Source: Alishewanella longhuensis
GTDB taxonomy: Bacteria > Pseudomonadota > Gammaproteobacteria > Enterobacterales > Alteromonadaceae
Direction: 5' to 3'
Length of the DNA: 64,000 nt
NCBI RefSeq assembly: GCF_014653435.1
Contig: NZ_BNAO01000003.1
Coordinates: forward strand, 46,629-110,628
Below the pieces are notes generated by a model. It was not told where the DNA came from. It ran no database searches and saw only the letters and a program-made list of their open reading frames with translations. A program made the translations under genes and the position numbers. Below, piece after piece: positions 24,000 to 33,034 of the stretch; within the stretch, counting starts at the first letter, position 1; each line of letters starts with the position of its first letter.

Positions 24000-24793
24000 A
24001 ATATCTCTTGCTGTAGCTGTTTTACGGCATTGATCGATAAGGTGCGCTCAGCAAGCTGTCGCACCGGAGCAATACCCAGCAACGCATTGGTTAAAAATAA
24101 GGCTTGTATCTGTTCAAGCTCCGCCAAGGGTAAAGTCCGCTCTATGATCTCTGGCTTTGACATCAAGATCTGTTGCCGCATCACCCCAGCAACGCCGGCT
24201 AAATGCAATGGTGGTGTGTACCAGGCATCGTTTAACTGGTAAAAAATATTCGCCGCCGTCGCTTCCGTTAGCTGCTGCTGCTGATCCGCAACCAACAAAT
24301 CATCATAACCGCTTTGCGCCAGCTCTTGCTTCAATAACACCTGTTCCAACCGATTCGTATGCTTTAGCCCTGCTAACGCAGGTTGAATCGATAATTGTAA
24401 TTTTGCCACACCGACGTTTAGCCCCTGCTGTTGCCATTGCCGGTAATCGGGCATAGCAGCGGTATATAAATACACTAAGGGACGAGTGCAATTTGCCGGT
24501 GCATAACCGCGACCGCCTATACCACGCGATAGCAGCAATTTAAGCACTATGGGTTTAGGATGAGCGGCGGCTTGTTGATATACGGCATCGCTAATCGCTT
24601 GCCAATCTGGCGCCGTTATCGCAAGACGCGATACAGCCAGTTGCAAACGGGCCATGTGTAATGGCCACAGTTCTGGTTGCCCATGCTTTATGGCAATGGT
24701 AGTAAAAACACCATCGCCATATTGCAAGGCTCGACACCCCGCCGCTATCTGGGGTTGTGCAGCGTCATTAATAATAATAATTTCAGCCGACAT
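23993..24793 (-). CDS. pabC: Aminodeoxychorismate lyase
   Basis: The 266-residue class IV PLP aminotransferase-fold enzyme makes 4-aminobenzoate for folate. Typical features: YGDGVFTTIAIKHGQ near the N-terminus, the PLP lysine expected in LKHTNRLEQVL, and the LTEATAANIFYQL block. It is the first gene of this transcription unit after a 675-bp gap. That gap separates it from fabF, which normally lies next to it, because two repeat elements occupy the space. Confidence 0.92.
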   Translation of the reverse strand: MSAEIIIINDAAQPQIAAGCRALQYGDGVFTTIAIKHGQPELWPLHMARLQLAVSRLAITAPDWQAISDAVYQQAAAHPKPIVLKLLLSRGIGGRGYAPANCTRPLVYLYTAAMPDYRQWQQQGLNVGVAKLQLSIQPALAGLKHTNRLEQVLLKQELAQSGYDDLLVADQQQQLTEATAANIFYQLNDAWYTPPLHLAGVAGVMRQQILMSKPEIIERTLPLAELEQIQALFLTNALLGIAPVRQLAERTLSINAVKQLQQEILC

Positions 24794-24928
24794 AGCGCGC
24801 CTGTATTCAAAAATATCGGCAAGTATGCCTTAATCTGCCGTTAAAACAAAGCGCTGCCCTAAGCTAAAATAGTTGTTATCTCAGGTTCCATAGCGCCAAG
24901 TTAGGATTTAGATTAAGGAAATTCAAGT

Positions 24929-25109
24929 CCGGTGCATCCGGCGGCTAAACGCGCCCTACAACTTTGTCGGGGCACGCTGTGGATACCTCCGCGGGCTGTT
25001 ATAAACTTCATCCTGAAGTTTACCCTGCGGGCCAGCACAAGCGCTGTTCAAATTCGTTCCCGACGAATTTGTGTTTGGCATCCATGCCAAACAGGTCCCC
25101 GAGCAAAGT
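24929..25109. repeat. Structured repeat with TCC-loop hairpins, copy 2
   Basis: The outer stem is ACTTTG-t-CGGGG (24961-24972) with CCCCG-agc-AAAGT (25097-25109). Inside are TAAACTTCA-TCC-TGAAGTTTA (25002-25022), CAAATTCGT-TCCCG-ACGAATTTG (25049-25071) and TTTGGCAT-CC-ATGCCAAA (25074-25091). A further hairpin CCGGTGCATCCGG is at 24929-24941. GCGGGCCAG and GGCATCCATGCC match copy 1; stem sequences differ but pair. Confidence 0.82.
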
Positions 25110-25256
25110 GTACTATGCGTTTACCACCTCGTTATGTTTTTGTATATCCGAGAAAAGCAACACTCAAGATTATGGGTATACCTTTAAATGCTTTATGATT
25201 CAAAACATGATCTCGCTATTACAATATTTAACGAGTTAGGCAAAAACACCTATACA
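25110..25256 (+). other. Spacer between two repeats, possible gene remnant
   Basis: A frame from 25114 reads MRLPPRYVFVYPRKATLKIMG and then stops. The +1 frame continues LYDSKHDLAITIFNELGKN into the next repeat. This could be a frameshifted fragment of an unknown gene, or chance. I see no promoter or ribosome binding site. Confidence 0.25.
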
Positions 25257-25375
25257 GCCAGGCAGCGAGCCGATAATGCTAAACCAGGCGTCTTTCGCAA
25301 GGATGCGAAAGGATAAGCCCCCATGGAAGGGTTCACGGCGGCCTGGTGTGCATTATCGGCTGCAAGCAGCCTGGC
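25257..25375. repeat. Structured repeat with hairpins, copy 3 (opposite orientation)
   Basis: Nested stems: GCCAGGC (25257-25263) with GCCTGGC (25369-25375); AGCCGATAATGC (25268-25279) with GCATTATCGGCT (25350-25361); ACCAGGC (25283-25289) with GCCTGGT (25341-25347). Inside is TTTCGCA-AGGA-TGCGAAA (25293-25310). The reverse complement contains CCGCCGTGAACCCTTCCATG, like GCCGCCGTGAATACATCCC of copy 1, so it belongs to the same family inverted. Confidence 0.75.
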
Positions 25376-25424
25376 GGTTCGGTTAAAACACGCTAACAGA
25401 AACGAAACCATCTCATCAGCTAAT

Positions 25425-25453
25425 AAAAAACCGCGCTCAAAGGCGCGGTTTTT
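25425..25453 (-). terminator. Terminator of the fab operon
   Basis: CCGCGC-ctcaaa-GGCGCGG stem with A/T tracts on both sides, 16 bp after the fabF stop codon. On the minus strand it is followed by TTTTTTA. Confidence 0.85.
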
Positions 25454-25468
25454 CAAAACAAGCTAACG

Positions 25469-26707
25469 TTAAACTTTCTTAAATAAAATCGAGCCGTTAG
25501 TACCACCAAAACCGAAAGAATTACACAGCGCATACTCTAACTTAGCCACACGCGCCTCATGCGGCACATAGTCTAAATCACAGCCTTCACTCGGGTTTTC
25601 TAAGTTAATAGTCGGGGTAACCAACTGATCTTGCAGCGATAGCACCGTAATAATCGACTCAACCGAACCTGCTGCACCTAACAAATGGCCGATCATCGAC
25701 TTCGATGAACTCACCATCAGGTTATCCAGATTACCGGCAAAGACCGACTTAATGGCCATCGTCTCAGCAATATCACCTGCTGGCGTAGAAGTACCATGGG
25801 CATTAATGTACTGCACCTGATCGGCATTAACTGCCGCATCATTTAACGCATTTTGCATCGCACGCGCCGCACCGGCACCATTTTCTGGTGGCGAAGTCAT
25901 ATGATAAGCATCACCACTCATACCAAAGCCAACAAGCTCGGCATAAATCTTCGCACCACGAGCTTTAGCATGTTCGTACTCTTCCAGTACCATCACACCA
26001 GCACCGTCGCCCAGCACAAACCCATCGCGGTCTCTATCCCAGGGGCGGCTAGCTTGCTGCGGTGCATCATTACGGGTTGATAATGCGCGGGCAGCGCCAA
26101 AGCCACCCATACCAAGCTCAGTAGACGCTTTTTCAGCACCACCGGCAACCATCACATCAGCATCGCCGTAAACAATCATCCGCGCCGCCTGACCAATATT
26201 GTGTACGCCAGTAGTACAGGCGGTAACAATACTGATATTAGGGCCTTGTAAGCCAAGCATAATGGACAGCTGACCGGCAATCATATTGATAATGGTTGAA
26301 GGTACAAAGAACGGAGATAACCGCTTTGGACCGCTATTGATAAGCTTAGTATGATTTTCCTCAATCAGCCCCAGGCCACCAATGCCAGAGCCAATAGCTG
26401 CACCAATGCGGTGGGCATTTTGTTCTGTTACTTCCAGGCCGGAGTCACGAAATGCCTGAATAGCAGCGGCAACACCATACTGGATAAATAAATCCATTTT
26501 TTTGGCGTCTTTTGCCGGGAAATAAGGCTCAACATCAAAATCTTTGACTAAGCCGGCAAATTTAGTTGTATAAGCACTGGTATCAAAATGCTCAATTAAG
26601 CTGATGCCGCTTTTTGCCTGCTGCAACCCCTGCCAGCTGCTTGCGACATCATTGCCTAATGGCGTCAGCATACCTAAACCTGTTACTACTACACGACGTT
26701 TTGCCAC
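25469..26707 (-). CDS. fabF: 3-oxoacyl-[acyl-carrier-protein] synthase II
   Basis: This 412-residue condensing enzyme elongates acyl-ACP with malonyl-ACP. Catalytic Cys164 is in TACTTGVHN, and the two His are in [11 protein letters not shown] and [10 protein letters not shown]-terminal [11 protein letters not shown] is present. It is the distal gene of the fab cluster, separated from acpP by a hairpin at 26749-26775. Confidence 0.97.
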   Translation of the reverse strand: MAKRRVVVTGLGMLTPLGNDVASSWQGLQQAKSGISLIEHFDTSAYTTKFAGLVKDFDVEPYFPAKDAKKMDLFIQYGVAAAIQAFRDSGLEVTEQNAHRIGAAIGSGIGGLGLIEENHTKLINSGPKRLSPFFVPSTIINMIAGQLSIMLGLQGPNISIVTACTTGVHNIGQAARMIVYGDADVMVAGGAEKASTELGMGGFGAARALSTRNDAPQQASRPWDRDRDGFVLGDGAGVMVLEEYEHAKARGAKIYAELVGFGMSGDAYHMTSPPENGAGAARAMQNALNDAAVNADQVQYINAHGTSTPAGDIAETMAIKSVFAGNLDNLMVSSSKSMIGHLLGAAGSVESIITVLSLQDQLVTPTINLENPSEGCDLDYVPHEARVAKLEYALCNSFGFGGTNGSILFKKV

Positions 26708-26748
26708 CGTGCCCTCCGTTAATACCTGTTTTTCTGATTCTTAAAACG

Positions 26749-26775
26749 AAAACGGGTAGCCGCGCTACCCGTTTT
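26749..26775 (-). terminator. Intercistronic terminator-like hairpin between acpP and fabF
   Basis: AAAACGGGTAGC and GCTACCCGTTTT form a 12-bp stem with a three-base loop, followed on the minus strand by CGTTTTAAG. Its position after acpP would lower fabF transcription relative to acpP, which is needed in much larger amounts. Confidence 0.65.
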
Positions 26776-26788
26776 GCAAGCTTTCAGC

Positions 26789-27025
26789 TTATTCAGCGTG
26801 GGCTTTGATGTAATCGATGGCTGACTGCACCGTTGTGATTTTTTCAGCTTCTTCGTCAGGAATTTCGGTATCGAATTCTTCTTCTAACGCCATTACTAAC
26901 TCAACAGTGTCCAGCGAGTCTGCACCCAGATCGTCAACGAAAGACGCTTCGTTTTTCACTTCGTCTTCTTTAACGCCCAGCTGTTCAATGATAATTTTTT
27001 TAACGCGTTCTTCGATGTTGCTCAT
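26789..27025 (-). CDS. acpP: Acyl carrier protein
   Basis: This 78-residue acidic carrier has the phosphopantetheine attachment serine at position 37 ([18 protein letters not shown]). It matches the usual 77-79 residue length. It carries acyl chains between FabD, FabH, FabF and FabG encoded around it. The 127-bp gap before fabG could contain its own promoter. Confidence 0.98.
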   Translation of the reverse strand: MSNIEERVKKIIIEQLGVKEDEVKNEASFVDDLGADSLDTVELVMALEEEFDTEIPDEEAEKITTVQSAIDYIKAHAE

Positions 27026-27152
27026 CTTTTCTTCCTTTTTCTCATATAAATCGCAACAATTCGTGCAATTTGGTGTGGCGCTAGTTTATGCGTAAGCACA
27101 GGTTGTTGCAAGCAATGCACTAAGCATTTTTTGCTGGTCTAACCTGATTTGC

Positions 27153-27899
27153 TTACACCATATACATTCCGCCGTTAACGTGAACTGTTTCGCCGGTAAT
27201 ATAGGCTGCCTGCGTCGAAGCCAAAAAGGCTACCGTAGCCGCGATTTCTTCTGGTTGCCCTAAACGATTGGCAGGCACTTGCGAGAAAATAGCGGTTTTT
27301 TGCTCGTCAGACAACTCTTTCGTCATATCGGTATCAATAAAACCTGGTGCTACCGCGTTTACGGTAATACCACGTGATGCCACTTCTTTTGCTAATGACT
27401 TGGTAAAGCCCAGCACGCCCGCTTTGGCTGCAGCATAGTTAGTTTGGCCAGCATTGCCCATAGAACCGACAACGGAGCCTATGGTGATAATACGACCGAA
27501 ACGCTTTTTCATCATGCTGCGCAGCACAGCTTTACTTAACCGAAAGACCGACGTTAAATTGGTTTGCATAATATCAAACCATTCTTCATCTTTCATCCGC
27601 ATTAATAAGTTATCGCGGGTAATGCCGGCATTATTAACCAAAATATCAATATCACCAAACTGATTTTTAATTTGCTCTAAACATTGTTCAACTGAAGCAG
27701 TATCCGTCACGTTCAGAACCATACCAGCACCCTGCTCGCCCAGGTAATCACTAATCGCTTGCGCGCCTTTTTCGCTGGTTGCTGTACCAACCACTTTGGC
27801 ACCTAAGGCAGCCAATTGCTCAGCAATAGCACGGCCGATACCACGACTGGCGCCTGTGACTAGCGCGACTTTACCCTCTAAACTAATAAAATTATTCAT
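27153..27899 (-). CDS. fabG: 3-oxoacyl-[acyl-carrier-protein] reductase
   Basis: This 248-residue short-chain dehydrogenase uses NADPH to reduce beta-ketoacyl-ACP. Motifs: TGASRGIGRAI (cofactor loop), NNAGITRDNLLMRM, GSVVGSMGNAGQTNYAAAKA (catalytic S, Y and K) and the C-terminal HVNGGMYMV. Located nine bases downstream of fabD. Confidence 0.98.
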   Translation of the reverse strand: MNNFISLEGKVALVTGASRGIGRAIAEQLAALGAKVVGTATSEKGAQAISDYLGEQGAGMVLNVTDTASVEQCLEQIKNQFGDIDILVNNAGITRDNLLMRMKDEEWFDIMQTNLTSVFRLSKAVLRSMMKKRFGRIITIGSVVGSMGNAGQTNYAAAKAGVLGFTKSLAKEVASRGITVNAVAPGFIDTDMTKELSDEQKTAIFSQVPANRLGQPEEIAATVAFLASTQAAYITGETVHVNGGMYMV

Positions 27900-27908
27900 T
27901 TCAAAACC

Positions 27909-28844
27909 TTATTCTGTTGCCAGCGCGGCGCTTAGCGATGCGGCATCGTTAATGGAACCAGTAGCAAGCTCTTTATTAATACGTTTTATTAAGCCACTAA
28001 GTACCTTACCGGCACCAAGCTCCAGCACTTCGGTCACACCTTGGGCGGCTAAAAACTCAATGGTCTCAGTCCAACGCACCGGGCTATATAATTGCCGTAT
28101 CAGCGCATCTTTAATGGCGGCGGCATCAGCAGCACTTTGTACATCAACGTTGTTAATCACTGGAATAGCTGGGGCATTAAACTGAAGCGCGGCTAAATCA
28201 ACAGCAAGCTGTTCGGCGGCAGGAAGCATTAACGCACAGTGCGAAGGCACGCTTACTGGTAGCGGTAGCGCACGTTTGGCACCCGCCGCTTTACAGGCTT
28301 CACCCGCACGTTCTACCGCGGCTTTATGGCCGGCAATGACCACCTGACCTGGTGAATTGTAATTAACCGGTGCTACCACTTCACCTTGCGCAGCTTCTGC
28401 ACAGGCTTTAGCAATGGCCGCATCATCCAGACCAATAATGGCTGACATAGCGCCAACACCAGCAGGAACGGCCTGTTGCATATACTGACCACGTTTTTCT
28501 ACCAATTTAACGGCATCAGCCAGCGTTAATACGCCAGCACAAACCAAAGCGGAATATTCACCCAAAGAATGGCCTGCAAAGTAGGCAGGCACTGCACCAT
28601 TTTGCTGCTGCCATAAACGCCATACAGCTACAGAGGCGGTTAGCAGCGCAGGTTGCGTGCGATGGGTTTCATTTAAATCTGCTTCCGGGCCATTGGCCAC
28701 TAAAGCCCATAAATCGTAGCCCAGCGCCGCAGAAGCTTCGCTAAAGGTGGCTTGAACTATTGGATACTGTTGATACAGCTCAGAGAGCATGCCAACACTT
28801 TGTGAACCCTGACCGGGAAAAACGATTGCAAGTTTGTTATTCAT
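27909..28844 (-). CDS. fabD: Malonyl-CoA:ACP transacylase
   Basis: This 311-residue enzyme transfers malonyl groups to ACP. The N-terminal FPGQGSQSVGML, nucleophile GHSLGEYSAL (Ser ~93) and catalytic His in PVSVPSHCALM are all present. Spacing of 15 bp from fabH and nine from fabG supports a single operon. Confidence 0.97.
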   Translation of the reverse strand: MNNKLAIVFPGQGSQSVGMLSELYQQYPIVQATFSEASAALGYDLWALVANGPEADLNETHRTQPALLTASVAVWRLWQQQNGAVPAYFAGHSLGEYSALVCAGVLTLADAVKLVEKRGQYMQQAVPAGVGAMSAIIGLDDAAIAKACAEAAQGEVVAPVNYNSPGQVVIAGHKAAVERAGEACKAAGAKRALPLPVSVPSHCALMLPAAEQLAVDLAALQFNAPAIPVINNVDVQSAADAAAIKDALIRQLYSPVRWTETIEFLAAQGVTEVLELGAGKVLSGLIKRINKELATGSINDAASLSAALATE

Positions 28845-28859
28845 AATTGTCCTGCAAGA

Positions 28860-29819
28860 TTAATAACGAATTAACGCTGATGCCCAGGCAAAACCACCGC
28901 CAAAGGCTTCTAACAATAAGGTTTGGCCGCGTTTAATACGGCCATCACGCACAGCTTCATCCAGCGCGGTTGGTACTGTGGCAGCCGAGGTATTGCCGTA
29001 ACGATCTAAGTTAATTACCACCTGATCCATCGACATATCCAGCTTACGCGCTACCGCAGAAATAATGCGTAAATTGGCCTGATGTGGCACTAACCAATCA
29101 ATTTGCGATTTATCCATGTTATTGGCGGCTAAGGTTTGCTCTACCACTTCAGAAAGTTTAGTTACGGCAACCTTAAAGACATCATTGCCTTTCATGCTGC
29201 CCCAGGAGTTATGTACTGAGGCTTCATCACCGCGAATGGGATTATCAACATAGAGTAATTCGGAGTATTTACCGTCGGCGTGAATATGGGTGGATAAAAT
29301 ACCTGGCTCTTCCGAGGCTTCAAGCAATACCGCACCAGCCGCGTCACCAAACAAAATAACCATAGAGCGATCTTCTGGGCTAATCAATTGCGATAAGCAA
29401 TCAGAGCCAATGACCAAAATACGTTTGGCCATGCCGCTTTTAATATATTGATCGGCCACGCTTAAACCGTAGCAAAAGCCGGCGCAAGCTGCGGCAATAT
29501 CAAAAGCAGGAATGGAAGGGATTTCTAGCTCGCGCTGAATTTCACAGGCGGCACTGGGCAACGCCCGTGCGGCACTGGTGGTCGCGCAAATAATTAAATC
29601 GATGCTGTTTTTATCGATACCGGCAGCATCAATAGCATTACGGGCGGCAGCCGCCCCCATGGTGGCGACAGATTCATCCTTACCGATTATCCGCCGTTCT
29701 TTAATGCCAGTGCGTTCGATAATCCACTCGTCTGTGGTCTCAACCATAGACTCCAGGTCCGCATTGGTGCGAACCGTTGCCGGGAAATAGCTCCCGGTGC
29801 CAATAATTCTTGAGTACAT
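28860..29819 (-). CDS. fabH: 3-oxoacyl-[acyl-carrier-protein] synthase III
   Basis: The 319-residue initiating condensing enzyme has catalytic Cys112 in [11 protein letters not shown], His in VPHQANLRI and Asn in [10 protein letters not shown]. It starts fatty acid synthesis from acetyl-CoA. It lies six bases after plsX. Confidence 0.98.
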   Translation of the reverse strand: MYSRIIGTGSYFPATVRTNADLESMVETTDEWIIERTGIKERRIIGKDESVATMGAAAARNAIDAAGIDKNSIDLIICATTSAARALPSAACEIQRELEIPSIPAFDIAAACAGFCYGLSVADQYIKSGMAKRILVIGSDCLSQLISPEDRSMVILFGDAAGAVLLEASEEPGILSTHIHADGKYSELLYVDNPIRGDEASVHNSWGSMKGNDVFKVAVTKLSEVVEQTLAANNMDKSQIDWLVPHQANLRIISAVARKLDMSMDQVVINLDRYGNTSAATVPTALDEAVRDGRIKRGQTLLLEAFGGGFAWASALIRY

Positions 29820-29825
29820 GCTACC

Positions 29826-30857
29826 CTATGCTTTATCAATAAGAACCTGTTCCAACCGATCTTTTATTTTGGCAGGCACCTGGCGTTCAACCTCACGCAC
29901 TGCTTGTCGGATGGCACTTAAAAATGCGTCTTTTGTCGCATTTCCATGACTTTTCACTACAATACCGCGCAATCCTATCAGACTTGCACCATTATAGTGG
30001 TCGGGGTTCATTCCCTGATAAAGACTTTTTATCGCAGGTTTAAATAACCAGCCTAATAATGCAGCAAGTGGACGCTGTTTTATGCTTTGTTGGGCTCGCT
30101 TTAAAATCAGCTTGGCCACCCCTTCACAGGTTTTTAGCGCCACATTGCCGACAAAGCCATCGCAGACAATGACATCGGCTTTACCCGAGAAGATATCATT
30201 GCCTTCGATATAACCAATATAATTAAGTTCATTACACTGGCTAAGTAACTGTGCTGCGCGCTTAATTTGATCTGAGCCTTTTATCTCTTCTTCGCCCATA
30301 TTCAGCAAAGCCACTTTCGGCGAATTTAACCCCATCACCTCTTCGGCCATTACCGCGCCCATCATAGCAAACTGAAATAAAGTATCGGCATCACAATTTA
30401 CCGTAGCACCTAAGTCCAGCATATAAACCGGTTTACCATGACAGCTGGGTAAGGCACTAACCAGCGCTGGGCGCTCTACGCCGTTTAACATTTTCAACAC
30501 ATAGTGCGCCATGGCAATTAAGGCACCGGTATTGCCGGCTGACACACAAGCTTGCACCTGACCTTGTTCCACCAGATCCAACGCATGCCGCATCGAGGAA
30601 TTACGCTTATTGCGCAGCGCTACCGCGGGTTTATCTGCCATTGATACTTGGTCGTCGCTATGTAAAAAGCGAATTCGGGGATGTGACAAAGCACCGGCTA
30701 GTTGCAGAGCGTGTTCTAATAGAGGTTGGTCGCCGCAAAGCGTAAGATAAAGATTGGGGAATTCTTGCAGTGCTGCAACGGCAGCAGGGATAGTAGATTG
30801 GGGGCCATGGTCGCCCCCCATCATATCTAAAGCTAGTGTTAGCTTTAGTGGTTGCAC
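29826..30857 (-). CDS. plsX: Phosphate acyltransferase PlsX
   Basis: This 343-residue enzyme makes acyl-phosphate from acyl-ACP for phospholipid synthesis. Family blocks: ALDMMGGDHGPQSTIPAA, VSAGNTGALIAMAHYVLKML, LLNMGEEEIKG, DGFVGNVALKTCEG and GASLIGLRGIVVKSHGNA. It lies between rpmF and fabH, the standard order. Confidence 0.98.
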   Translation of the reverse strand: MQPLKLTLALDMMGGDHGPQSTIPAAVAALQEFPNLYLTLCGDQPLLEHALQLAGALSHPRIRFLHSDDQVSMADKPAVALRNKRNSSMRHALDLVEQGQVQACVSAGNTGALIAMAHYVLKMLNGVERPALVSALPSCHGKPVYMLDLGATVNCDADTLFQFAMMGAVMAEEVMGLNSPKVALLNMGEEEIKGSDQIKRAAQLLSQCNELNYIGYIEGNDIFSGKADVIVCDGFVGNVALKTCEGVAKLILKRAQQSIKQRPLAALLGWLFKPAIKSLYQGMNPDHYNGASLIGLRGIVVKSHGNATKDAFLSAIRQAVREVERQVPAKIKDRLEQVLIDKA

Positions 30858-30889
30858 TGGCTTACCGGTTAAGATAAGTGCAGCCGGAC

Positions 30890-31054
30890 TTACTTAACTT
30901 TACGGCCTTTGTAGAAACCATCGGCAGTAATGTGGTGACGACGGTGCGTTTCACCAGTAGTTGAGTCAACTGACAGCGTAGGGCCAGTTAACGCATCGTG
31001 TGAACGGCGCATGTCACGACGTGCACGAGATTTTTTGTTTTGCTGAACAGCCAT
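30890..31054 (-). CDS. rpmF: Ribosomal protein L32
   Basis: Translated directly from the minus strand: 54 residues starting [20 protein letters not shown] and ending GFYKGRKVK. The N-terminal MAVQ(Q/P)NKxSR(S/A)RRxMRRSHD block is diagnostic of bacterial L32. No zinc-binding cysteines, as in many gammaproteobacteria. It lies 15 bp after yceD and is co-transcribed with it. Confidence 0.97.
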   Translation of the reverse strand: MAVQQNKKSRARRDMRRSHDALTGPTLSVDSTTGETHRRHHITADGFYKGRKVK

Positions 31055-31069
31055 TGTATTTCTCCTAAA

Positions 31070-31597
31070 TCACTTTTTTTTCAATTCTTGCAGTATGGCA
31101 AAAGGGTTTGGCTTTTCTGGTTCTGGCCCAATATCACCGAAACTCATGTCTGTAGGATCAACTTTGCAGTCGGCTACATCGTGCATCGGAAACAGTGGTA
31201 AGGTCAGAATAAGTTCGTCCTCAATCAACTGCCGTAAATTAATTTCGCCGTGTTCGTCTCGCTCGATCACGTCGTAGCGCTCAGGAATCAACTCCAAAGC
31301 CGCGTCATCATCTCCTTTAACAGGAGTGTATGCAAAACTGCAGTCTAGTGTTAGCGGCATGGGTTCGCCACAACGTTCACACTTTACACTTACCGCGCAG
31401 GTTGCTGTGCCGCTAAGCACTGTTAACCCTTGCTGGTCAGTTCCGCATTCAATTCTGACTATTACATCATCTTCGTAACACATCAACCCTTCGGTTAAAC
31501 GGGTTAAGGTGTTCAGAGGCACTATGCCGGCATAGTTAGACCGTTTTTGTGCCGCTTTAACCGGATCAAGCGTAACAGGTATTTTCAATTTTTGCAT
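31070..31597 (-). CDS. yceD: YceD (DUF177), 23S rRNA accumulation protein
   Basis: The 175-residue cytosolic protein belongs to the DUF177 family linked to large-subunit rRNA accumulation. Visible features: CAVSVKCERCGEPM (two-Cys block), LELIPERYDVIERDEHGEINL and the C-terminal PNPFAILQELKKK. It is the first gene of the yceD-rpmF-plsX-fab operon and diverges from yceF/maf across 150 bp. Confidence 0.95.
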   Translation of the reverse strand: MQKLKIPVTLDPVKAAQKRSNYAGIVPLNTLTRLTEGLMCYEDDVIVRIECGTDQQGLTVLSGTATCAVSVKCERCGEPMPLTLDCSFAYTPVKGDDDAALELIPERYDVIERDEHGEINLRQLIEDELILTLPLFPMHDVADCKVDPTDMSFGDIGPEPEKPNPFAILQELKKK

Positions 31598-31747
31598 AAG
31601 GCGCGCATCATATAGAAGCAGCCCTTTGCTGTCAAAGGGATCTGCAGGGTTTTTAACATTTTTCTCGCAGTTAACGCAAGGCGCAGTATTTCAACGTAAG
31701 GCGCGCTATTATAATGCGGCCGCATACCGTTATAAAAGGAGTATTTT

Positions 31748-32350
31748 GTGCCTCACAGCAATAAGCCAGCGCTCTATTTAGCGTCAACCTCGGTTTACCG
31801 GCAAAGTCTGCTTAAAAAACTGACGAATGAATTTACTGCTATCCGGCCAGATACTGACGAAACACCGTTATCTGGCGAGACCGCATACGAGCTGGTACTG
31901 CGCCTGGCGGAAGCCAAAGCCCGCGCTGTCGCCGCCAGATTATCCAGCGGTTTAGTGATAGGCTCCGATCAGGTTGCCGTGTTTAACCACGATATTATTG
32001 GCAAACCGCACACCGTAGCCAAAGCACAAGCGCAACTTAGCGCCTTTAGTGGTCAGGCGGTTACTTTTTTAACCGGTTTATCGCTGCTCAATGCCGCTAC
32101 TGGTAACACGCAAACGCTGGTAGAGCCCTTTACCGTCCATTTTCGGGAATTAACTCAGGCAGAAATAAGCGCCTATATTGCCCGTGAACAACCGCTGGAT
32201 TGCGCCGGCAGCTTTAAAAGCGAGGGGTTGGGTATTAGTTTATTTGATAAGCTCGAAGGTGAAGATCCGAACAGCTTAATCGGTTTACCACTAATTAAGC
32301 TATTACAGTTACTGCGTAATGAAGGCGTTAATTTATTGCTTACCCCCTAA
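31748..32350 (+). CDS. yceF: Maf-family nucleotide pyrophosphatase (YceF type)
   Basis: This 200-residue enzyme hydrolyses modified nucleotides; the YceF branch prefers 7-methyl-GTP. Motifs: LASTSVYRQSLLKKL, IRPDTDETPLSGE, GSDQVAVFN and CAGSFKSEGLGISLF. Its start is GTG at 31748, seven bases after AAAAGGAG. Divergence from yceD-rpmF is the conserved arrangement around E. coli yceF. TATAAT at 31710-31715 is a likely -10 for it. Confidence 0.93.
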   Translation: MPHSNKPALYLASTSVYRQSLLKKLTNEFTAIRPDTDETPLSGETAYELVLRLAEAKARAVAARLSSGLVIGSDQVAVFNHDIIGKPHTVAKAQAQLSAFSGQAVTFLTGLSLLNAATGNTQTLVEPFTVHFRELTQAEISAYIAREQPLDCAGSFKSEGLGISLFDKLEGEDPNSLIGLPLIKLLQLLRNEGVNLLLTP

Positions 32351-32385
32351 ACAAGCAGGTTAAACAAATAAATCATACAAATACA

Positions 32386-33033
32386 TCAAAATAGTACGGC
32401 AGGTAAATCAGCTAGCCTGTCGATAACAGCCAAGGGTTGATACTGGCGTAACAAGGTAGCATCGTGGGCACCATGGCTCACCCCCACCCTTGGCATAGCA
32501 ATGGCCTGCGCCATTTTTAAATCATGGCTGGTGTCCCCTACCATCACCGCCTCCGGGGCAGCAAGGCCAAGCTCAGCAATAATTTGTTGTAACATATCAG
32601 GATGCGGTTTGGACTGCGCTTCATCAGCACAGCGTGTGGTGGCAAAATAACGGGCTAAACCGGTTTCAGCAAAAATACGATCCAGTCCCTTGCGCGCTTT
32701 ACCGGTGGCAACAGCTAATAGAATATTCTGATTGGCTAATTGCTCAAATAACGCTTCGGCGCCCTCGAACATCGGCGTAGGGGTATTGTTATGCAACACA
32801 TATTCATCGCGATAATGTTCAAATAAGGTTTGCCGTTGTGCTTTGCTGGTATCTGGAAACAAAATGTCAAAGGCAGGATCCAGGCTTAACCCAATAATAT
32901 GTTGTACCGCAGCGGCTTGCGGCACAGCAAGACCGGTTTTCTCGGCGGCAATTTGCATCGACGACACAATACGTCCCACCGAATCCATCACAGTGCCATC
33001 CCAATCAAAAATCACTAGCTTTACTGCTGACAT
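32386..33033 (-). CDS. HAD-superfamily hydrolase, phosphoglycolate-phosphatase-like
   Basis: The 215-residue HAD-IA phosphatase has motif I DWDGTVMDS (residues 9-17), motif II ATGKARKGL and motif III/IV KPHPDML ... MVGDTSHDLKMA. The substrate cannot be read from the sequence. It begins one base after the rluC stop codon, so the two are cotranscribed. This pairing recurs in Shewanella and Vibrio. It could act on a nucleotide-like product, but that is speculation from position. Confidence 0.9.
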   Translation of the reverse strand: MSAVKLVIFDWDGTVMDSVGRIVSSMQIAAEKTGLAVPQAAAVQHIIGLSLDPAFDILFPDTSKAQRQTLFEHYRDEYVLHNNTPTPMFEGAEALFEQLANQNILLAVATGKARKGLDRIFAETGLARYFATTRCADEAQSKPHPDMLQQIIAELGLAAPEAVMVGDTSHDLKMAQAIAMPRVGVSHGAHDATLLRQYQPLAVIDRLADLPAVLF

Positions 33034-33034
33034 C

